Below the pieces are notes generated by a model. It had not been told where the DNA came from, did no database searches, and saw only the letters and a list, made by a program, of their open reading frames with translations. A program made the translations under genes and the position numbers. From Anastrepha obliqua (lineage: Eukaryota > Arthropoda > Insecta > Diptera > Tephritidae): DNA of 64,000 nucleotides. Positions 10,784 to 22,740 of this stretch are shown in pieces (within the stretch, counting starts at the first letter, position 1; each line of letters opens with the position of its first letter). The stretch is taken from assembly GCF_027943255.1 (NCBI RefSeq), contig NC_072892.1, forward strand, positions 22,219,792-22,283,791. The letters run 5' to 3'.

Positions 10784-12520
10784 TTATTCCGTAAAGTCTT
10801 TCTGATCATTAATACACTTGTTCAAACGAAATTCCCATTTAGGAATTACATCGCTGAAGTGAGTATCTGGAAGGGCTGCAAAATACCCTTCCACAGCTCT
10901 TAAGGGGTGGTAGGGTTTAGCGCTAAAAAAAACACACTTTTTTTTTAATTTTTTACAGAAATATGGCTTAAGATACTTTAATAAAATCAGTTGCATGTTA
11001 TTGTACATCTTTTCAATAAGTTTTTAAAAAATATTAATAATAAAATATTGACAAATAAGCCCATGACAGAGTTTTTTTGGAGATATGTTTTTCGAGAGGT
11101 GCTCTGCGGTGCCAATCGGCATTCGTCGTAGAATCATCTGAAACTAAAAAAGTCGAATTTTTCAGTTAAAGTATGACGTAAGGCCCCCCCCCCCCTCCCC
11201 CCATTTATAATTTTTTTTTTTTCATTTTTGTAGTTTTGGTGGCAAAAAAACGTAAAACGAGCATTTTTTGCGAAAAATTTCGCCATATTTGTAAGTGAAA
11301 AACAACCTTAAAAAAAAAAATAAAAAAAAACAGTGGGGGGGGGAGGTATTTTTGATTTAGAAAACGTGTGCCAAATTTGAAAAGAATCGGTTGAATAGTT
11401 TCGGAGTTGTGATTGGCACCGACTTTTAAGAAGTCGTTTCGGGAAAAACGCGTTTGAAAAAACGACTCTGAAAAATTATCGATGCTCCGCATTCGAGGTA
11501 GAGTGCCTACAAAGGCTATAACTTTGAGAGTTCTGCTCCGATCCACTTAAAATTTTGACACAACATTCTTGAAATGATTTACTATAAGATGAGTGAAGAA
11601 AAAAAATTTCGATTTTGATCACATCATTTGATGAAAAACGCTTTCCATGCATGAATTTGTTTAGGTCTGGAGAGAGGTGGAAATCGCTAGGTGTCAAATC
11701 TGGCGAATATTCTACTCTGTTCCAACAAGTCGAACGTCAATTCATGTATTTTATCCATTGCTCGTGGGACACGGCGCATTGTGCAGGGGTCTTTTTCACG
11801 AATTTTTTCCTTCAGCTGGTCTTAAAGGTTACAATAAAATTCAGAATTTATTGTTTTACCAGTTTGCAACAAATAAACAAAGTAAAATTCCTTTGGCATC
11901 CTAAAAAACTGACGTCAACATCTTCTTTGCCCATTTCTGGACAAGAACTCATTTCGAAGCCGAAGAACCAAGTTCACACGCCACTCTTTAGCCTTTTGCT
12001 GTTATTTAGGGTCATGGTGATAGACCCAAGTCTCATCCATAGTGACGAATCGACGCATAAAATCCACTCTGTCCTTTCGGAAACGCTTAAAGTGCTGCTG
12101 AAAAGTCGCATTCGAATGTGTTTTAGATCCATTGTTAGCGAATGCGGCATCCATTGTGCACACAGCTTTCTGAAACTCAATACTTCAGTCAAAATATTGC
12201 TTCCACTGACCAAGGAGGCTGTCTAGTGCTTCTACTAAATCTCTTTTAGTCATTCGACGATTTTCCAATACGATATCCTATAGTTTTTCTACGCTTTCTG
12301 GAGCTTTTGCTGTTTTTGGACGTCCTTGACGTGGATTACCTCGAAGGCCTGTACGACCACGTTTAAATTCAGCAACTCACCTTTCTGCTGTACTAATTGA
12401 TGGCGAAAAGTCCTTATGCACTTTCAACATTCGTTCATAAATTTCCTTTGCTTTTCAACTTTCTAAAAATACAAATTCAATCACTAAACGATGTTTAATT
12501 TTTTCATTGTACAAAATACT
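10784..12520 (-). pseudogene. mariner transposase, split by a TTAA-type insertion
   Basis: The upstream part (about 12520 down to 11612) reads on the minus strand through GRTGLRGNPRQGRPKTA, RKDRVDFMRRFVTMDETWVY (first aspartate) and LKEKIREKDPCTMRR to KRFSSNDVIK, with several stops and frame changes. The matching C-terminus (AVEGYFAALPDTHFSDVIPK, then KCINDQKDFTE) lies at 10784-10899. Between them, from TTAA at 10900, sits foreign DNA that looks like a damaged TTAA-family element. The second and third aspartate blocks are eroded. Confidence 0.7.
10904..11605. mobile_element. Damaged TTAA-family element inside a mariner
   Basis: The left end follows TTAA (10900-10903) and starts GGGGTGGTAGGGTTTAGCGC. 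The internal sequence has the GGGAAAAACGCGTTT and poly-C/poly-T character of the other 0.7-kb TTAA elements, and the length between the two mariner halves (about 700 bp) fits. No matching inverted right end or second TTAA was found, so the right boundary is approximate and probably deleted. Confidence 0.5.
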
Positions 12521-12529
12521 GTGACACGT

Positions 12530-13142
12530 CGATACTAAATGGCTTGTAAACAAAGCATGAATAGACAGACGTGCATGCCTTCATATGAAGAGTGTGCCAA
12601 CATAGGCTAACAAAATTAGGCTGGTAGCAACGCCCTCTCTTATCGAACTGGAAAACTTATAGCAAAACCTAGTATATGTAGAGTAACTCGATGGTATAGG
12701 GATCAGAAAACTTAGTGGCATTCCATCTGACGAAGCCCAACATGGAGAAAGATTTTGAAATAATATAATTTATGGGCTAAAATAGGGTTTACATGGTTAT
12801 TAAAGGAAAATTTGTTATTAGTGGAAATAGTAATCCACATAGATGGCACTAGTTTTATTGTATTCACCTCTTTGGTATTGAAATGTTGGAGCGGCGCTGC
12901 ATTGATTGCGTTGTTCTTCAGGAAATTACGTTGATAAATAACGCTAATTTTGAAAACAAAAGTGTTTTCTTTATTAGGCTCGGGACTTTTCAGCCTAATG
13001 TACTATATTTTCTATTGACAAAAATAAAAGCTTAACCTCGAGTTAATTTTAGCATTCAAATTGAAACAATTTGCACCCAATGCTCTTCCACAAATTCTTT
13101 AACACAGCCACAATAGCCAGACATATTGGAAATTTCAAAGAA
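12530..13142. other. Spacer
   Basis: The 5' end of the reverse mariner probably extends into the first 150 bp. The remainder shows no gene. Confidence 0.35.
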
Positions 13143-13146
13143 TTAA

Positions 13147-13874
13147 GGGGGTCTTCTACCGTCGCGCCTTAATCTCGGGCCTATTTTTGGGAATTAATTA
13201 CAAAGCAACCACTTGAGATAATGAAATCAGATTTTTTTTATTTAATTTGCACAAGTTTGCACTATTTAAAAATATATTTTTCAAATCGAATTCTTTGGCC
13301 CTGTGTCCTTGAACCGTCCTCGAGGTTGCCCTTGTAAAAATGTCCTAGGCGACTTTGTGGCACGCGATCGACCATTTTACTTATCTGAAATCAAAAAAAA
13401 TTTTTTTTTTTATCATAAAGTGTAGCGTTGGCTATGTTTTCCCAGTGGCGATTTTAAATATTTTGAAATTTGTAAAAAATGCGTGATTTTAAAAAAAAAG
13501 TTTGAAAATTTCCTCTTTTTTTACACTTTAGAGGCCCGCAAAATTAAACTAATCAAAAATTGAAAAAAGTGGTCTGGGAAAACATAGCGAGATGTTCACT
13601 GAATAACTGGAAAAAAGATGGAATGAATTCGACAAATATTTATAGTAGATGTGTGACCAGAAAGTTGAAAAAAGTCAACTTTCGGGAAAAGGCGTTTAAA
13701 GATAAAGAAACGCTCGAAAATGCCACGCGCATGCATGTATTCTCCCCGAAATGCTCACGAAGGAACATGTTTTTCATAAAACCCTCTTTATAGCATACTC
13801 TTAACATTAGTAGCTTTTAAAAAATCTAAAAAAAAAAAATCGATTTTTTCAAACCGTGACGGTAGAAGACCCCC
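13147..13874. mobile_element. TTAA-flanked GGGGG-ended MITE
   Basis: It is flanked by TTAA at 13143-13146 and 13875-13878. The ends are GGGGGTCTTCTACCGTCGCG and CGTGACGGTAGAAGACCCCC, a roughly 20-bp inverted repeat with one mismatch. It is 728 bp, AT-rich and without a transposase; the open stretch at 13560-13793 has no known motif. It is the best-preserved member of the CTTCT subgroup together with 19453-20155. Confidence 0.85.
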
Positions 13875-13878
13875 TTAA

Positions 13879-16800
13879 GTAAATCAAATACACAAATAAT
13901 GAAATCCTCTAGCTGTTAGTTAGCAACCTGCGTCTCTGTCACCACCTGCACCCGCTGTTCGACATAATTCAAATACTTAATCCGCAACTCAGTAGGGGCC
14001 TACGCATACATTTGCAAACGTGTGCAAATTTTTGCTTGTTGAAATGACAAATCGATTTGTTGAAAGCAAACTTGCAGCTCAATTTGACAACATTACGGTA
14101 TTTGCAGCAATTAATTTTGTTTCCCAAAAGCAAACAAACAGAAATACGTTTAGTGGGGGGAACGATGGATTGAAAAGGTGAAATGTGTAGATAGGGGAAA
14201 ATGTCTGACCAACCCTTTACACGCCGCACAACCATTGGTTAGTTTTGATAATGCCAAGATTGATGGACCGCTAGTAAGTGGTGAGTGCTGAATGACATGT
14301 GGGGATGAGAGAGCCAGGCTGTTAAAAACAAAAAAAACTGTTAATCTATGGGCAAGCTGTGATGTTTTATCATGCCGCTGCTGTTGTGGTGAATTTTTCG
14401 TTTGTTTACATGTGAGTGCATTTACTTTAGGCAGAGTTGGCAGAAGTGGGAAAAAACACAGGATATTATTTTAAGCATGTAGGTGAGTGTGTGTGCTTTT
14501 TCAATATAAAATTAATATTTTCTAATATTTTTGGGTGCACAAACAAAAGCTTCTTAGCCGTATGTCATAAATCAAAATAATGCCGCTTTAAAACTTATCC
14601 AATGAGGCGAGAAATCTATTTTAAGATGAGTGTCGTTAGTGTGTGTGTGTGTGTGTGGAAAAACCGCTGTTATTTATGGCAGCCAAGCGTGAACTTGACC
14701 AGAAATATGTGACGATAGTTGCAAAATGATTTTATTTGTTCACATTTTCTCCTTTTTATTTATTTTTTGAACGGGCGGATGCGGCCGGAAGAAAGGTACA
14801 TACATATGCTCAGCACAAGCCAGCTCCGTCTTAGGTTTACTAAAAGCTGGGTGTGCGTGAAGAACTGTGATGGTAGAGGACACTAAAGGCAGTGAGATCG
14901 AAGTGCAAATCGCATTTCCATCCATTCATTCATTCAACACTCTTGAGGTGTTTTATTACTATTTTTCTCGGGCGCCTTACCATTTTTCGCCTAAGTATTT
15001 CGAAAAATGGTCAAATTACTTTTTTATTATTACTTGTGACTTTTTTAGTACTAATCAATAGATTTTTAAATAAAAAATATGTATATTTTTAGCAAAAAAG
15101 AAAAAAAATCACGCATTTAAGGATTAAAAAATCTCTTTTCACAACGCAACAGTGTATTAGTGCACATATATATGTATGTGCGAGTATGTGAGCGCTGACG
15201 GCTGGTTAATTTTTTATCAGATGCTCTTTTGACAAGGACGGCTAGTTCGCGCTCCCTAAGGCAGGAACTCCATATCTTACGAGGGGCGACTGATAACACC
15301 AGGATCTAATGTAATTAGCGTTTACTCACAATCTCGCTACTGATAACAATTTTAAGCGTGACTCAGTGTTAGTATAAACAACACCGCTTTTTAATTAGCT
15401 GGAACAATCGACGAGACCACATGAACGCAAACTGGAAATTATCGCGATTTGTAGCGGCGCGCTGTAATTAAATGCCTGTAAGAAAAAAGGCAATAAGCCG
15501 AAAGAAATTCTTGCAGAAATGCCACACATAGATTCTAGAGAATTAGCGCGTAGTTCCTTTGGTAGGGATGTCTTGATGTGTTTGCACAAATGGAGAGATC
15601 TGCATTTTTTTGTAGCCCCTGAACGGTAGATGGTTTTTCATGAGGAGCTTTTTCATGGCAGAAATACACTCTGTGGTTTGCGATTGCTTGCCGAGGGATG
15701 ATCGCTTTTAGCAAAAACTATCGAAGATTCCATAACATAATTTTAAAAATAAAACCAGCCGATGACTAACCCTTTACTTTACATTAAATCAGCGATCTTT
15801 ACATAAATCTCGCTGTTAGGTAACTTTAAAGAGCATTTTGTTTTTGTATTTACCAAAAACACGAACCAGTCACACGCCACTAACCGATTTTGTATATTTG
15901 TAAGTATGCAGTCCATACGCATGTTGATGAATATTTTAGCTGCTAAAAATGTTGGCTATATGTAAAAATTCCCATTGTCATTTTTAACTAGTTTTTCGCC
16001 CAATCTACATATTATACAAAGCATAAAAAACATGTTCCCCATTTTTATAAACCTTTAAAAGAATTAAAATGAAATTAAATAACTCTCGCGCGTCGTAAGT
16101 CAGCCATTTGCCGCCTAATGAAAGACCTATTTTTTCACTAGTGTTTCCCATTACTAAACCGATTAAAAAACACTCAAATCTCAAGTGACATGCACAGGGC
16201 ATATTGGCCTTGAAGAACCTGTTGGAATCTTTTGAAAACTACATGCATAATAAAAAATCCACTTAAATCTCAAGTGATTTACTATGCACAGCACAAATCA
16301 AAAGCTTTGATTTTCCATTTTTTTAACAACGTGCGATGAAAGCCAACAAATTATAAAAATATAAATGCCAGAGCAAATAATGAAACACAAAACGCATGTT
16401 TGTAGGTATGTATGTATGTGTGTATGTGTGTGTGTGTGCACATCACAAGAAAATAAATTTTATAAAAACAAATTTGCTTTTGATCAGATCGGTCATGGTG
16501 AGCTGTGGAGTGTCCAAGCGAGTGAAGAACAGCCATCTATTTATAAGTTCCACAAGCTGAAGATTACAATAAAAAGTGCAAGATCCTGATAGTGAATTTG
16601 ATGTATAGCATATGGTTGGTCATAGCAAGCTATTGTTGTTGTTGTTTTTTTTTTTCATTCTCAAGTGATTAGCAAATAAATGACTTGATTTGGAATTCGA
16701 GCAAAGTTCAATGCTGTTCATTGAAATGGGTGCTTTTTAGGGCTGTAGAACTTTTTTAAATAAAATAAAAAAAAATCTATAAAATTGCCAATATTTTACA

Positions 16801-16984
16801 GTTGGAACGGCGTCTTATGAATGCAATGCATTTATATTCAATTTTCTAACACTTCTTCCAGCATAGCCGGCCTTATCGCGCTAATGACGAGCCCAATGTT
16901 AGCTTAGAAGTCTTTAAACGCAGGTGGCTCAGCAGCATAGATCAGTGACTTAGTCAACAGTACTCCGAAGCAGTCAAATGGCAC
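13879..16984. other. 3-kb stretch of non-repetitive AT-rich DNA
   Basis: No element ends, conserved coding block or RNA gene seen. A (GT)n microsatellite lies at 14638-14657 and a mixed TATG/TG tract at 16403-16438. This is the largest apparently unique stretch and may be intergenic or intronic host DNA. Confidence 0.45.
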
Positions 16985-17117
16985 AATAAGGTGGCGCAAA
17001 ATTAATCATCCAACGTTGTTTTTTTTTTATATTTTTACTATACAAAAAAATAAAAATTATTTTGAGTGATGGAAATATTTATGTTGCCCTTTACGTGCGT
17101 TTACGTGTTAATTTTGT
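16985..17117 (+). mobile_element. End fragment of the GGTGGCGC MITE family
   Basis: It begins AAGGTGGCGCAAAATTAATC, the terminal motif shared with copies at 18.4, 20.7, 22.6, 27.7, 29.1 and 52.4 kb, and includes the family's subterminal TTTTGAGTGATGGA block. It ends where the Tc1/maT-like element begins. Confidence 0.65.
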
Positions 17118-18313
17118 GTGGCATGGGGATGCACGGGCACCAGCTGTCTGTTAGTGGGCACAATGACAGTCCGATATTGTTTACAAGCGCCGCGGAAGCA
17201 TTTTGCTGAGAATAAACGAGAAAAAAGAAAATCAGTAATGGATTTCAAACGTTATAGTGCGACTGCATTATATTTGGCTTATTTATATTAAAGTAAATTA
17301 AGTTTTTGTTCATCGCACCATTACTCGTTACATCGATACTGGGAGCATCGCGAAACGTCATGGAGGGGGTCATCAAAAGACTAAAACGTCACGTGAAATG
17401 GTTGAAAAAGTGAAGAAGCGACTTGAGCGAAATCCCCGACGAAGTGCCAAACAAATGGCGAAAGAACTGAAAATATCTGATCATAGCATCCACCGCATAC
17501 TGAAAAATTATCTCAAAGTCAAGCCTTAAAAGATCCAAAAGGTGCATGATCTCACACCAAAGACGCAACAAGACAGACTTGAGAGAGCGAAGGATTTGCT
17601 TCGCTTGGCCGAAAGCGGTCAATTTCCGAACATTGCGTTTTCTGACAAGAAAATTTTTCTAATTGAGCAATTCGTAAACTCCCCAAACGACCGACAGTTC
17701 ATACGAGAATTTGAGTCATCGATTGCAATGGTTTGGGTCGCTGTAACTGCAGATGGGCGCTCTCCAAACGTTTTCTTCGAGCCTGGCGTCAAGGTAAATA
17801 CGAAATATTATCGGAAAAGTATTTTGGAGGTTGCTTTGAAGCCGTGGGCAGACAAACATTTCGGTGGCATGGACGTTTCAACAGGACTCGACAACATCTC
17901 ACAGTGCTCAAATGAACCAAGAATGGCTAAAAAACCAAGTGCCGAACTTCATAACGTCCACACAATGGCTCTGAAATTCACCAGGCGCGAATCCAAAGGA
18001 TTATTCGCTTTGAGCCATTTTGGAGAGCAAAGTTCGAACTAAAAGATTTACCAGTCTCGAGGCGCTGAAAAAAGCCATTGTCTGCTAGTGGGCCAAAATA
18101 CCTGCACGTCGCATTCGGGCAACTTGCAAATCGTTTCTAGGCCGTCTCAAGGCCATAGTCAAGGCAAAAGGTGGTCATATCGAGCAAAAACAAAATTGAT
18201 TCTTAATTTTGTATTATTTTCACACATTTTTTACTTTGAATTGAATAAAAGTAATTTTCCAAACTAAATTTATGGCCTTTTTTGATGGGTTACACTTCGA
18301 GTGCCGGACCCAG
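17118..18313 (+). pseudogene. maT/Tc1-like transposon remnant, copy 1
   Basis: It is nearly collinear with the complete element at 57048-58243. The right terminal repeat GGTTACACTTCGAGTGCCGG is present and followed by TA; the left terminal repeat is missing. The coding region starts MDFKRYSATALYLAY near 17238 and shows stops and frame changes. The 17542-18042 section contains KDLLRLAESGQFPNIAFSDK (the catalytic aspartate is followed by K instead of E) and VWVAVTADGRSPNVFFEPG. The final catalytic block reads SPGANPKDYSL, so the expected acidic residues there are altered. The C-terminal WAKIPARRIRATC block is recognisable. IS630-Tc1-mariner superfamily; the clade is inferred. Confidence 0.75.
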
Positions 18314-18423
18314 TAAGTTAAGAGATTGAGACGATTTAGCAAATTGAAGTCGTCGGTCGATGAGGTATTTGGGCTCCTGAGAAGTATACAGTGACAATAG
18401 TAGGCAGAATTAAAACAAGGTGC

Positions 18424-18480
18424 ATACAAGGTGGCGGAAAATTAATCATCCATTTGAATAAAAAACACGATTTTTCGGCA
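18424..18480 (+). mobile_element. End fragment of the GGTGGCGC MITE family
   Basis: The sequence TACAAGGTGGCGGAAAATTA is followed by ATCATCCA, the same terminal block and orientation as at 16985. The rest of the copy cannot be followed. Confidence 0.5.
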
Positions 18481-19184
18481 TGTTAGCGGACCTGAGAGCC
18501 TCCTAAAGATTGTGCTCGCGCCACACATGGCAACTGTGCGTGTTCACATAGCCATTAGACCAAAATGAAAATCTTCTCTCTCTCAATTCCTTTCGCCGGT
18601 GAGACATAGGGACTCAATGCTTCAAAAAATGATCGCTCAAAATTATTTCAAAATCAAAATCCGTTTTAACCTCCAAATGAATATCAGCCCATGCCGTGAA
18701 CACACAACGCAAAACCAAAGTCCACTGAATTCAATTACTCCACCAGTTGCATTTTATACAAGGCGAATTGAGTATCTAAGGTAGCGCCATTGAAAAACAG
18801 TTACTTTATTTCACGCGATTTTGACAAGTCTGACGTCAGCTCCCTTCGCAATACAAAACAATCGAACATAACAAACTAAAGTAGGAGAAATTGCACGTTT
18901 ATGAAAATTCAGTGAATGTCTAGGTAATATTGTGATTTGTGAGATATGAACTATCGAAAACGGAGTGCCGTGTGTTAAATTGTGAAAGCATAAATAAGTA
19001 TAAAACCTCCAAATGGAGTTTGTTTGCGTTTTTATGCGGAAGACGCAGTAGCAAGAAAGTATGTGTGTGGGCATATAATTTCTTGTGTTTGGTTGTTTCC
19101 ATTGCTTTCGCCTACTTTTCTTCTTCACAAACAAGTAATTCCCTTTCGTTTTGCTTGTTTATTCATGCGCTCTTACGACACGGC
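18481..19184. other. Spacer; possible short decayed exon
   Basis: No firm feature. The stretch near 18960-19060 encodes ECRVLNCESINK...SLFAF followed by AAAGTATGT, which faintly resembles a THAP-type zinc-finger start and splice donor, but no ATG starts that frame. Confidence 0.25.
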
Positions 19185-19382
19185 GAATTCGTGGGTGATA
19201 TCGGTAAATCAGCTGATTTGTTTTTTTTTTTTGCCGTGTCCATGTGGCTGTCAACCAAGAATGAAACAAGGCGAATTCATTCTTTGTTTTCTGCTTTCCC
19301 AATACTTTGCTTTGACAATCAAACATACAAAATATTGTTGTTGGTCTGGTGTCACCACCTTTAATGAATGTGCCTTGGATTT
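19185..19382. mobile_element. CAAGGC-ended small MITE, copy
   Basis: It closely matches the complete copy at 52676-52879, from AAATCAGCTGATTTG through CCGTGTCCATGTGGCTGTCA to ACCACCTTTAATGAATG and GCCTTG at 19377. The left end is degraded. It is non-coding. Confidence 0.75.
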
Positions 19383-19452
19383 TATACGAGTGTAGACGAA
19401 GAACTTTTCTCGAAATCTCACGTAGGAACATCATCAGCTCGTACCTACTTAA

Positions 19453-20155
19453 GGGGGTCTTCTGGTCTCGAGGCCCTGAAATGAAGGGTTTTTTTGGGGA
19501 TTGATTGTGACAAATCCTGTGAATATTTTAAAAAAAATTTTGGCTTTTAAAAAATGGTTTTGACTTTGAAAAAAATTAACACCCGCGACCTTGAAATGGC
19601 GCTGAAGACGTCCACCTCCAAACGAAACAGGTCTCCATTTTGGTCACGGTTTTTCCACCTGGGTAATCAGAAAGCAAAAATTAGATATGCGTTGTCTTCA
19701 GAGTTGCCCTGGTTAAGTTTTCCCGGGACAGATTTTTTTTTTTAATTTTTTTCAAAAGTTATGCAACAATTTGCAAAAAAAATTTTTTTTTGCTCATTTT
19801 TTGAACTTTAAAAGGTTATAAAAATGGAATGAAAAAAAATTTCAAAAATCGTACACGGGGAAACTTAGCGGTAAGTTTTCCGAACCTTTTAAGACCAAAA
19901 CCATTGAAATCGGAGTATAACTACTATGAAAAGTGTGACCAAAATGCTTAAAAAACACGATTTTCGGGGAAACGCGTTTAAAGATAAAGTTTATGATAAA
20001 ACGGCCGGAGGAGGGTACACTTCGGTGCCCAGAAAAATGTGAAAAAATGCGATTTTCAAAAAATCCTTTCTGTGGCGTATTCTCGCATACACATACAACA
20101 AAATTATGCAAAAAAAAAAATCGATTTTTTTTTCGCTGGAGACAAGAAGACCCCC
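19453..20155. mobile_element. TTAA-flanked GGGGG-ended MITE
   Basis: TTAA lies at 19449-19452 and 20156-20159. The inverted ends are GGGGGTCTTCTGGTCTCGAG and CTGGAGACAAGAAGACCCCC. It is 703 bp, with no transposase. The internal ACGCGTTTAAAGATAAAG block is shared with the 13147-13874 element. Confidence 0.85.
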
Positions 20156-20159
20156 TTAA

Positions 20160-20673
20160 CAGATGACTAATATCGATTGCAGTATGCTTTAATCGATACA
20201 TTTCGCGTGTAAGCTGCTCAGATGGTTGTTTCCACTCATCGTAGCTAGATAACTGGTTTGATATACCCTTCAAAAGTTGCGTGCTTCTAGAAAAGCACCC
20301 GTTATAAGTGTGAAGTACTGTGTTTGCTTCTTCAAATGCTCATCAAATAAAGCATAGTTCAAGCAGTATTTATTTGGTAGAATATTTTCTTTGTGTGCGT
20401 TTGTATGTGCTGGCAATTCGGAAATATTTGTTTATGTAGGTGCGCTGTTGATTGGAGAATAAATACCTCAGCGATGTGTACTTAATCCAATAATAAATCG
20501 CCTAGGCTAGTGATGCGTGGATTGTGAAATGTACCATAATTACCTGCAATTGAAAAGAAAAAGAACATTTTATAAGTACTAGCACATCGGATAAAAATCG
20601 CTGCAATTCTTACTTAATTTGTTAAAATATTTTGAGAATTAATTACAACATCTTTTTTAATTAAATTAGCATG
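20160..20673. other. AT-rich spacer
   Basis: No gene or repeat boundary recognised. Confidence 0.35.
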
Positions 20674-20783
20674 TACAAGGTGGCGCAAAATTAAAAACCC
20701 CATCGGCAGATTTATAATTGGCGTCAGACGTGAATGATATTTGACACTTGGACTATTTGAACTAAACAGCTGCAATGCATATA

Positions 20784-22438
20784 CAGTGGCTCAATAAAGA
20801 ACTCGGACAAACCTTAGTTAAAACTTTGTATAGAAAACACTGCTAAAATAAAGGCAATTTGAAACAATATATTTCGATTTCTAAATGCTTTATTTATATA
20901 ATTTAAGAAATAACAAAAACATAAGATAAGTCGTGTGCACTTCTTTTACAATAACAAAAAGCTTTCAAAATGAGGAGAATTCACGCCAAAAAAGAACTCG
21001 GATATGGAAATTAATTTTACTTTAAAAGCCAATAAAAATAAAAATTAATATTTTGTGGGAAACCCTTTGGATTTAATAACAGCATTTAGTCGTTTCGGCA
21101 TTGACTCCACCAAATTTCTGCAAACGGAAGGATCAATTTTAGCCCATTCGTCCTTAAGAGCAGCTTCGAGGTCCTTTTTGTTTGAAATTTTGTGATTTTT
21201 GAGTTTATTCTCCAAATGCGCCCATAAATGCTCAATGACGTTTATATCAGGGGGCTGTGGTGGAGTTTCGAGCACTTTCGGGCAGTTATACATCAACCAC
21301 AAGCGAACATCAAGCGCCTTATGCTTGGGGTCCTTACCTTGGTAAAAATAAAATTGTTCGTTTATACCCAATTTTTCAGCACTTTGAATTAAATTTCTTT
21401 TTAAAATTAAAAGATATCGCTTGTGATCCATTATGCCATCAACAAAACCAAGATTTCCGGGTCCGGAGGCATACATCCCCAAACCATCACTGAACCGCCA
21501 CCGTGTTTAACAGTGGCACGCAGGTTTTTCTCTTTCAGCTCCTCATTTGGCTTCCTCCATACATACGACTGCCCATCTGATCTGAATATGTTGTATTTGC
21601 TTTCGTCGCAAAATATCACATCTTTCCAGAATTCAATGTCCTTATTTTTATAGGTTTTTGTAAAATTAATTCGTTTGTTTTTATTTTCCTTACTAATGTA
21701 GGGTTTTTTTCTTGCGACTCTGCCATTGAGGTTGTTTTTTCTTAGAACTAATCGCAAAGTTTCTGGATTGCAGTCAATTTCAAGATGTTCTTTAACTTGT
21801 GTTGTAAATTTTGGAGCATTTAAATGAGGACTTGCTCTAACTTGGTTTACTATCCACCGCTCGTTAGTGTCCGTAAAAAGCTTTGGCCGTCCTGTTTTCA
21901 CTTTGTTTTCTACAGATTTTGTTTCTTTAAAGCGTTTTATGGTGTCACACACAGTTTATCGCGGTCGGTTTACAAGTTTGCCGATGTCACGCATGGTTTT
22001 TCCATTTTTATGTTGCTCAATAATTATTTTTCGCACTTCCACCGAAGTTTGGCCACGTTGTCTACTCATTTTACGAAAAAGAAAAAAAAAATGCGTACTT
22101 GACACAATTTTCTTGACACAATTTACTTCCAAAACTGTTCATCGTTCCTCAATTAACTATATATAATTTAAAAAATGGGTCCCCCATTTAAACTGTCAGA
22201 AATTACGAAGTGATGCCAGATATCCGAGTTCTTTTTTGGCGTGAATTCTCCTCATTTTGAAAGTTTTTTGTTGTAAAAGAAGTGCACACGACTTATCTTA
22301 TGTTTTTGTTATTTCTTAAATTATATAAATAAAGCATTTAGAAATCGAAATATATTGTTTCAAATTTCCTTTATTTTAGCAGTGTTTTTTATACAAAGTT
22401 TTAACTAAGGTTTGTCCGAGTTCTTTATTGAGCCACTG
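20784..22438 (-). mobile_element. Long-TIR Tc1-like transposon
   Basis: TA flanks both ends (20782-20783 and 22439-22440). The ends CAGTGGCTCAATAAAGAACT and its inverse start inverted repeats of about 215 bp, running to a second GAACTCGGATAT block near 20995-21005. The inner ends of the repeats carry a second copy of the terminal GAACTCGGA motif, as expected for inner and outer transposase-binding sites in long-repeat Tc1 elements. The total of 1,655 bp is normal for Tc1. Confidence 0.93.
21045..22069 (-). pseudogene. Tc1-like transposase (DD34E), inactivated
   Basis: ATG is at 22069 (MSRQRGQTSVEVRKIIIEQH). The N-terminal paired-type HTH (KNGKTMRDIGKLVNRPR) is interrupted by one in-frame TAA just before TVCDTIKRF; the second HTH and GRPKLF hinge follow. 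The first catalytic aspartate is in FCDESKYNIF. A one-base frameshift near 21460-21480 breaks the MVWGCM/GPGNLGFVDG region. The second catalytic position, normally QDNDPKH, reads QGKDPKH, so the aspartate is lost. The glutamate in PPDINVIEHLW is kept 34 residues later. Confidence 0.9.
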
Positions 22439-22740
22439 TAAATACAGACAAGCAATGGAGCGCATTAAGATGAAAATAAATATATTCATCACTCGAAATG
22501 TTTTTATTTTCTTTAATAAAATAATTATTCAATAAGAAATTGGATGATTAATTTTGAGCGACCTTTTATTTATGTCATCTTATGAAATTTATGAACTTCT
22601 GCATCCTAAAAAATGCGAACAAGAAGAGAAAATGAGAGAAAGAAGCAGCATAATACGTCATCTTCGTCATCATCTATTAGCGTTACAGCCCGGATGGGCT
22701 TTAGCTGTCTCAGCAGTCTTCTTCCTCCATTCAATAAGCA

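Larger units (their letters stand above)
20676..22566. mobile_element. GGTGGCGC-family MITE carrying a Tc1 insertion
   Basis: The left end is TA-CAAGGTGGCGCAAAATTAA (TA 20674-20675) and the right end the inverse GATTAATTTTGAGCGACCTT. Subtracting the Tc1 element at 20784-22438 leaves about 234 bp, matching the size of other family members. The shared internal blocks (CAGCTGC..., GCAATGGAGCGC, ATCACTCGAAAT) are present. It is non-coding. Confidence 0.8.

Noticed and set aside
16403..16438. Repeat tract checked as a CRISPR-like array
   Set aside because: It is a simple TATG/TG microsatellite; no spaced repeats anywhere in the window resemble CRISPR.
18939..19061. Possible THAP-type zinc-finger exon (ECRVLNC...SLFAF)
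   Set aside because: No ATG in frame, only weak spacing similarity, and the downstream part of the domain is absent.
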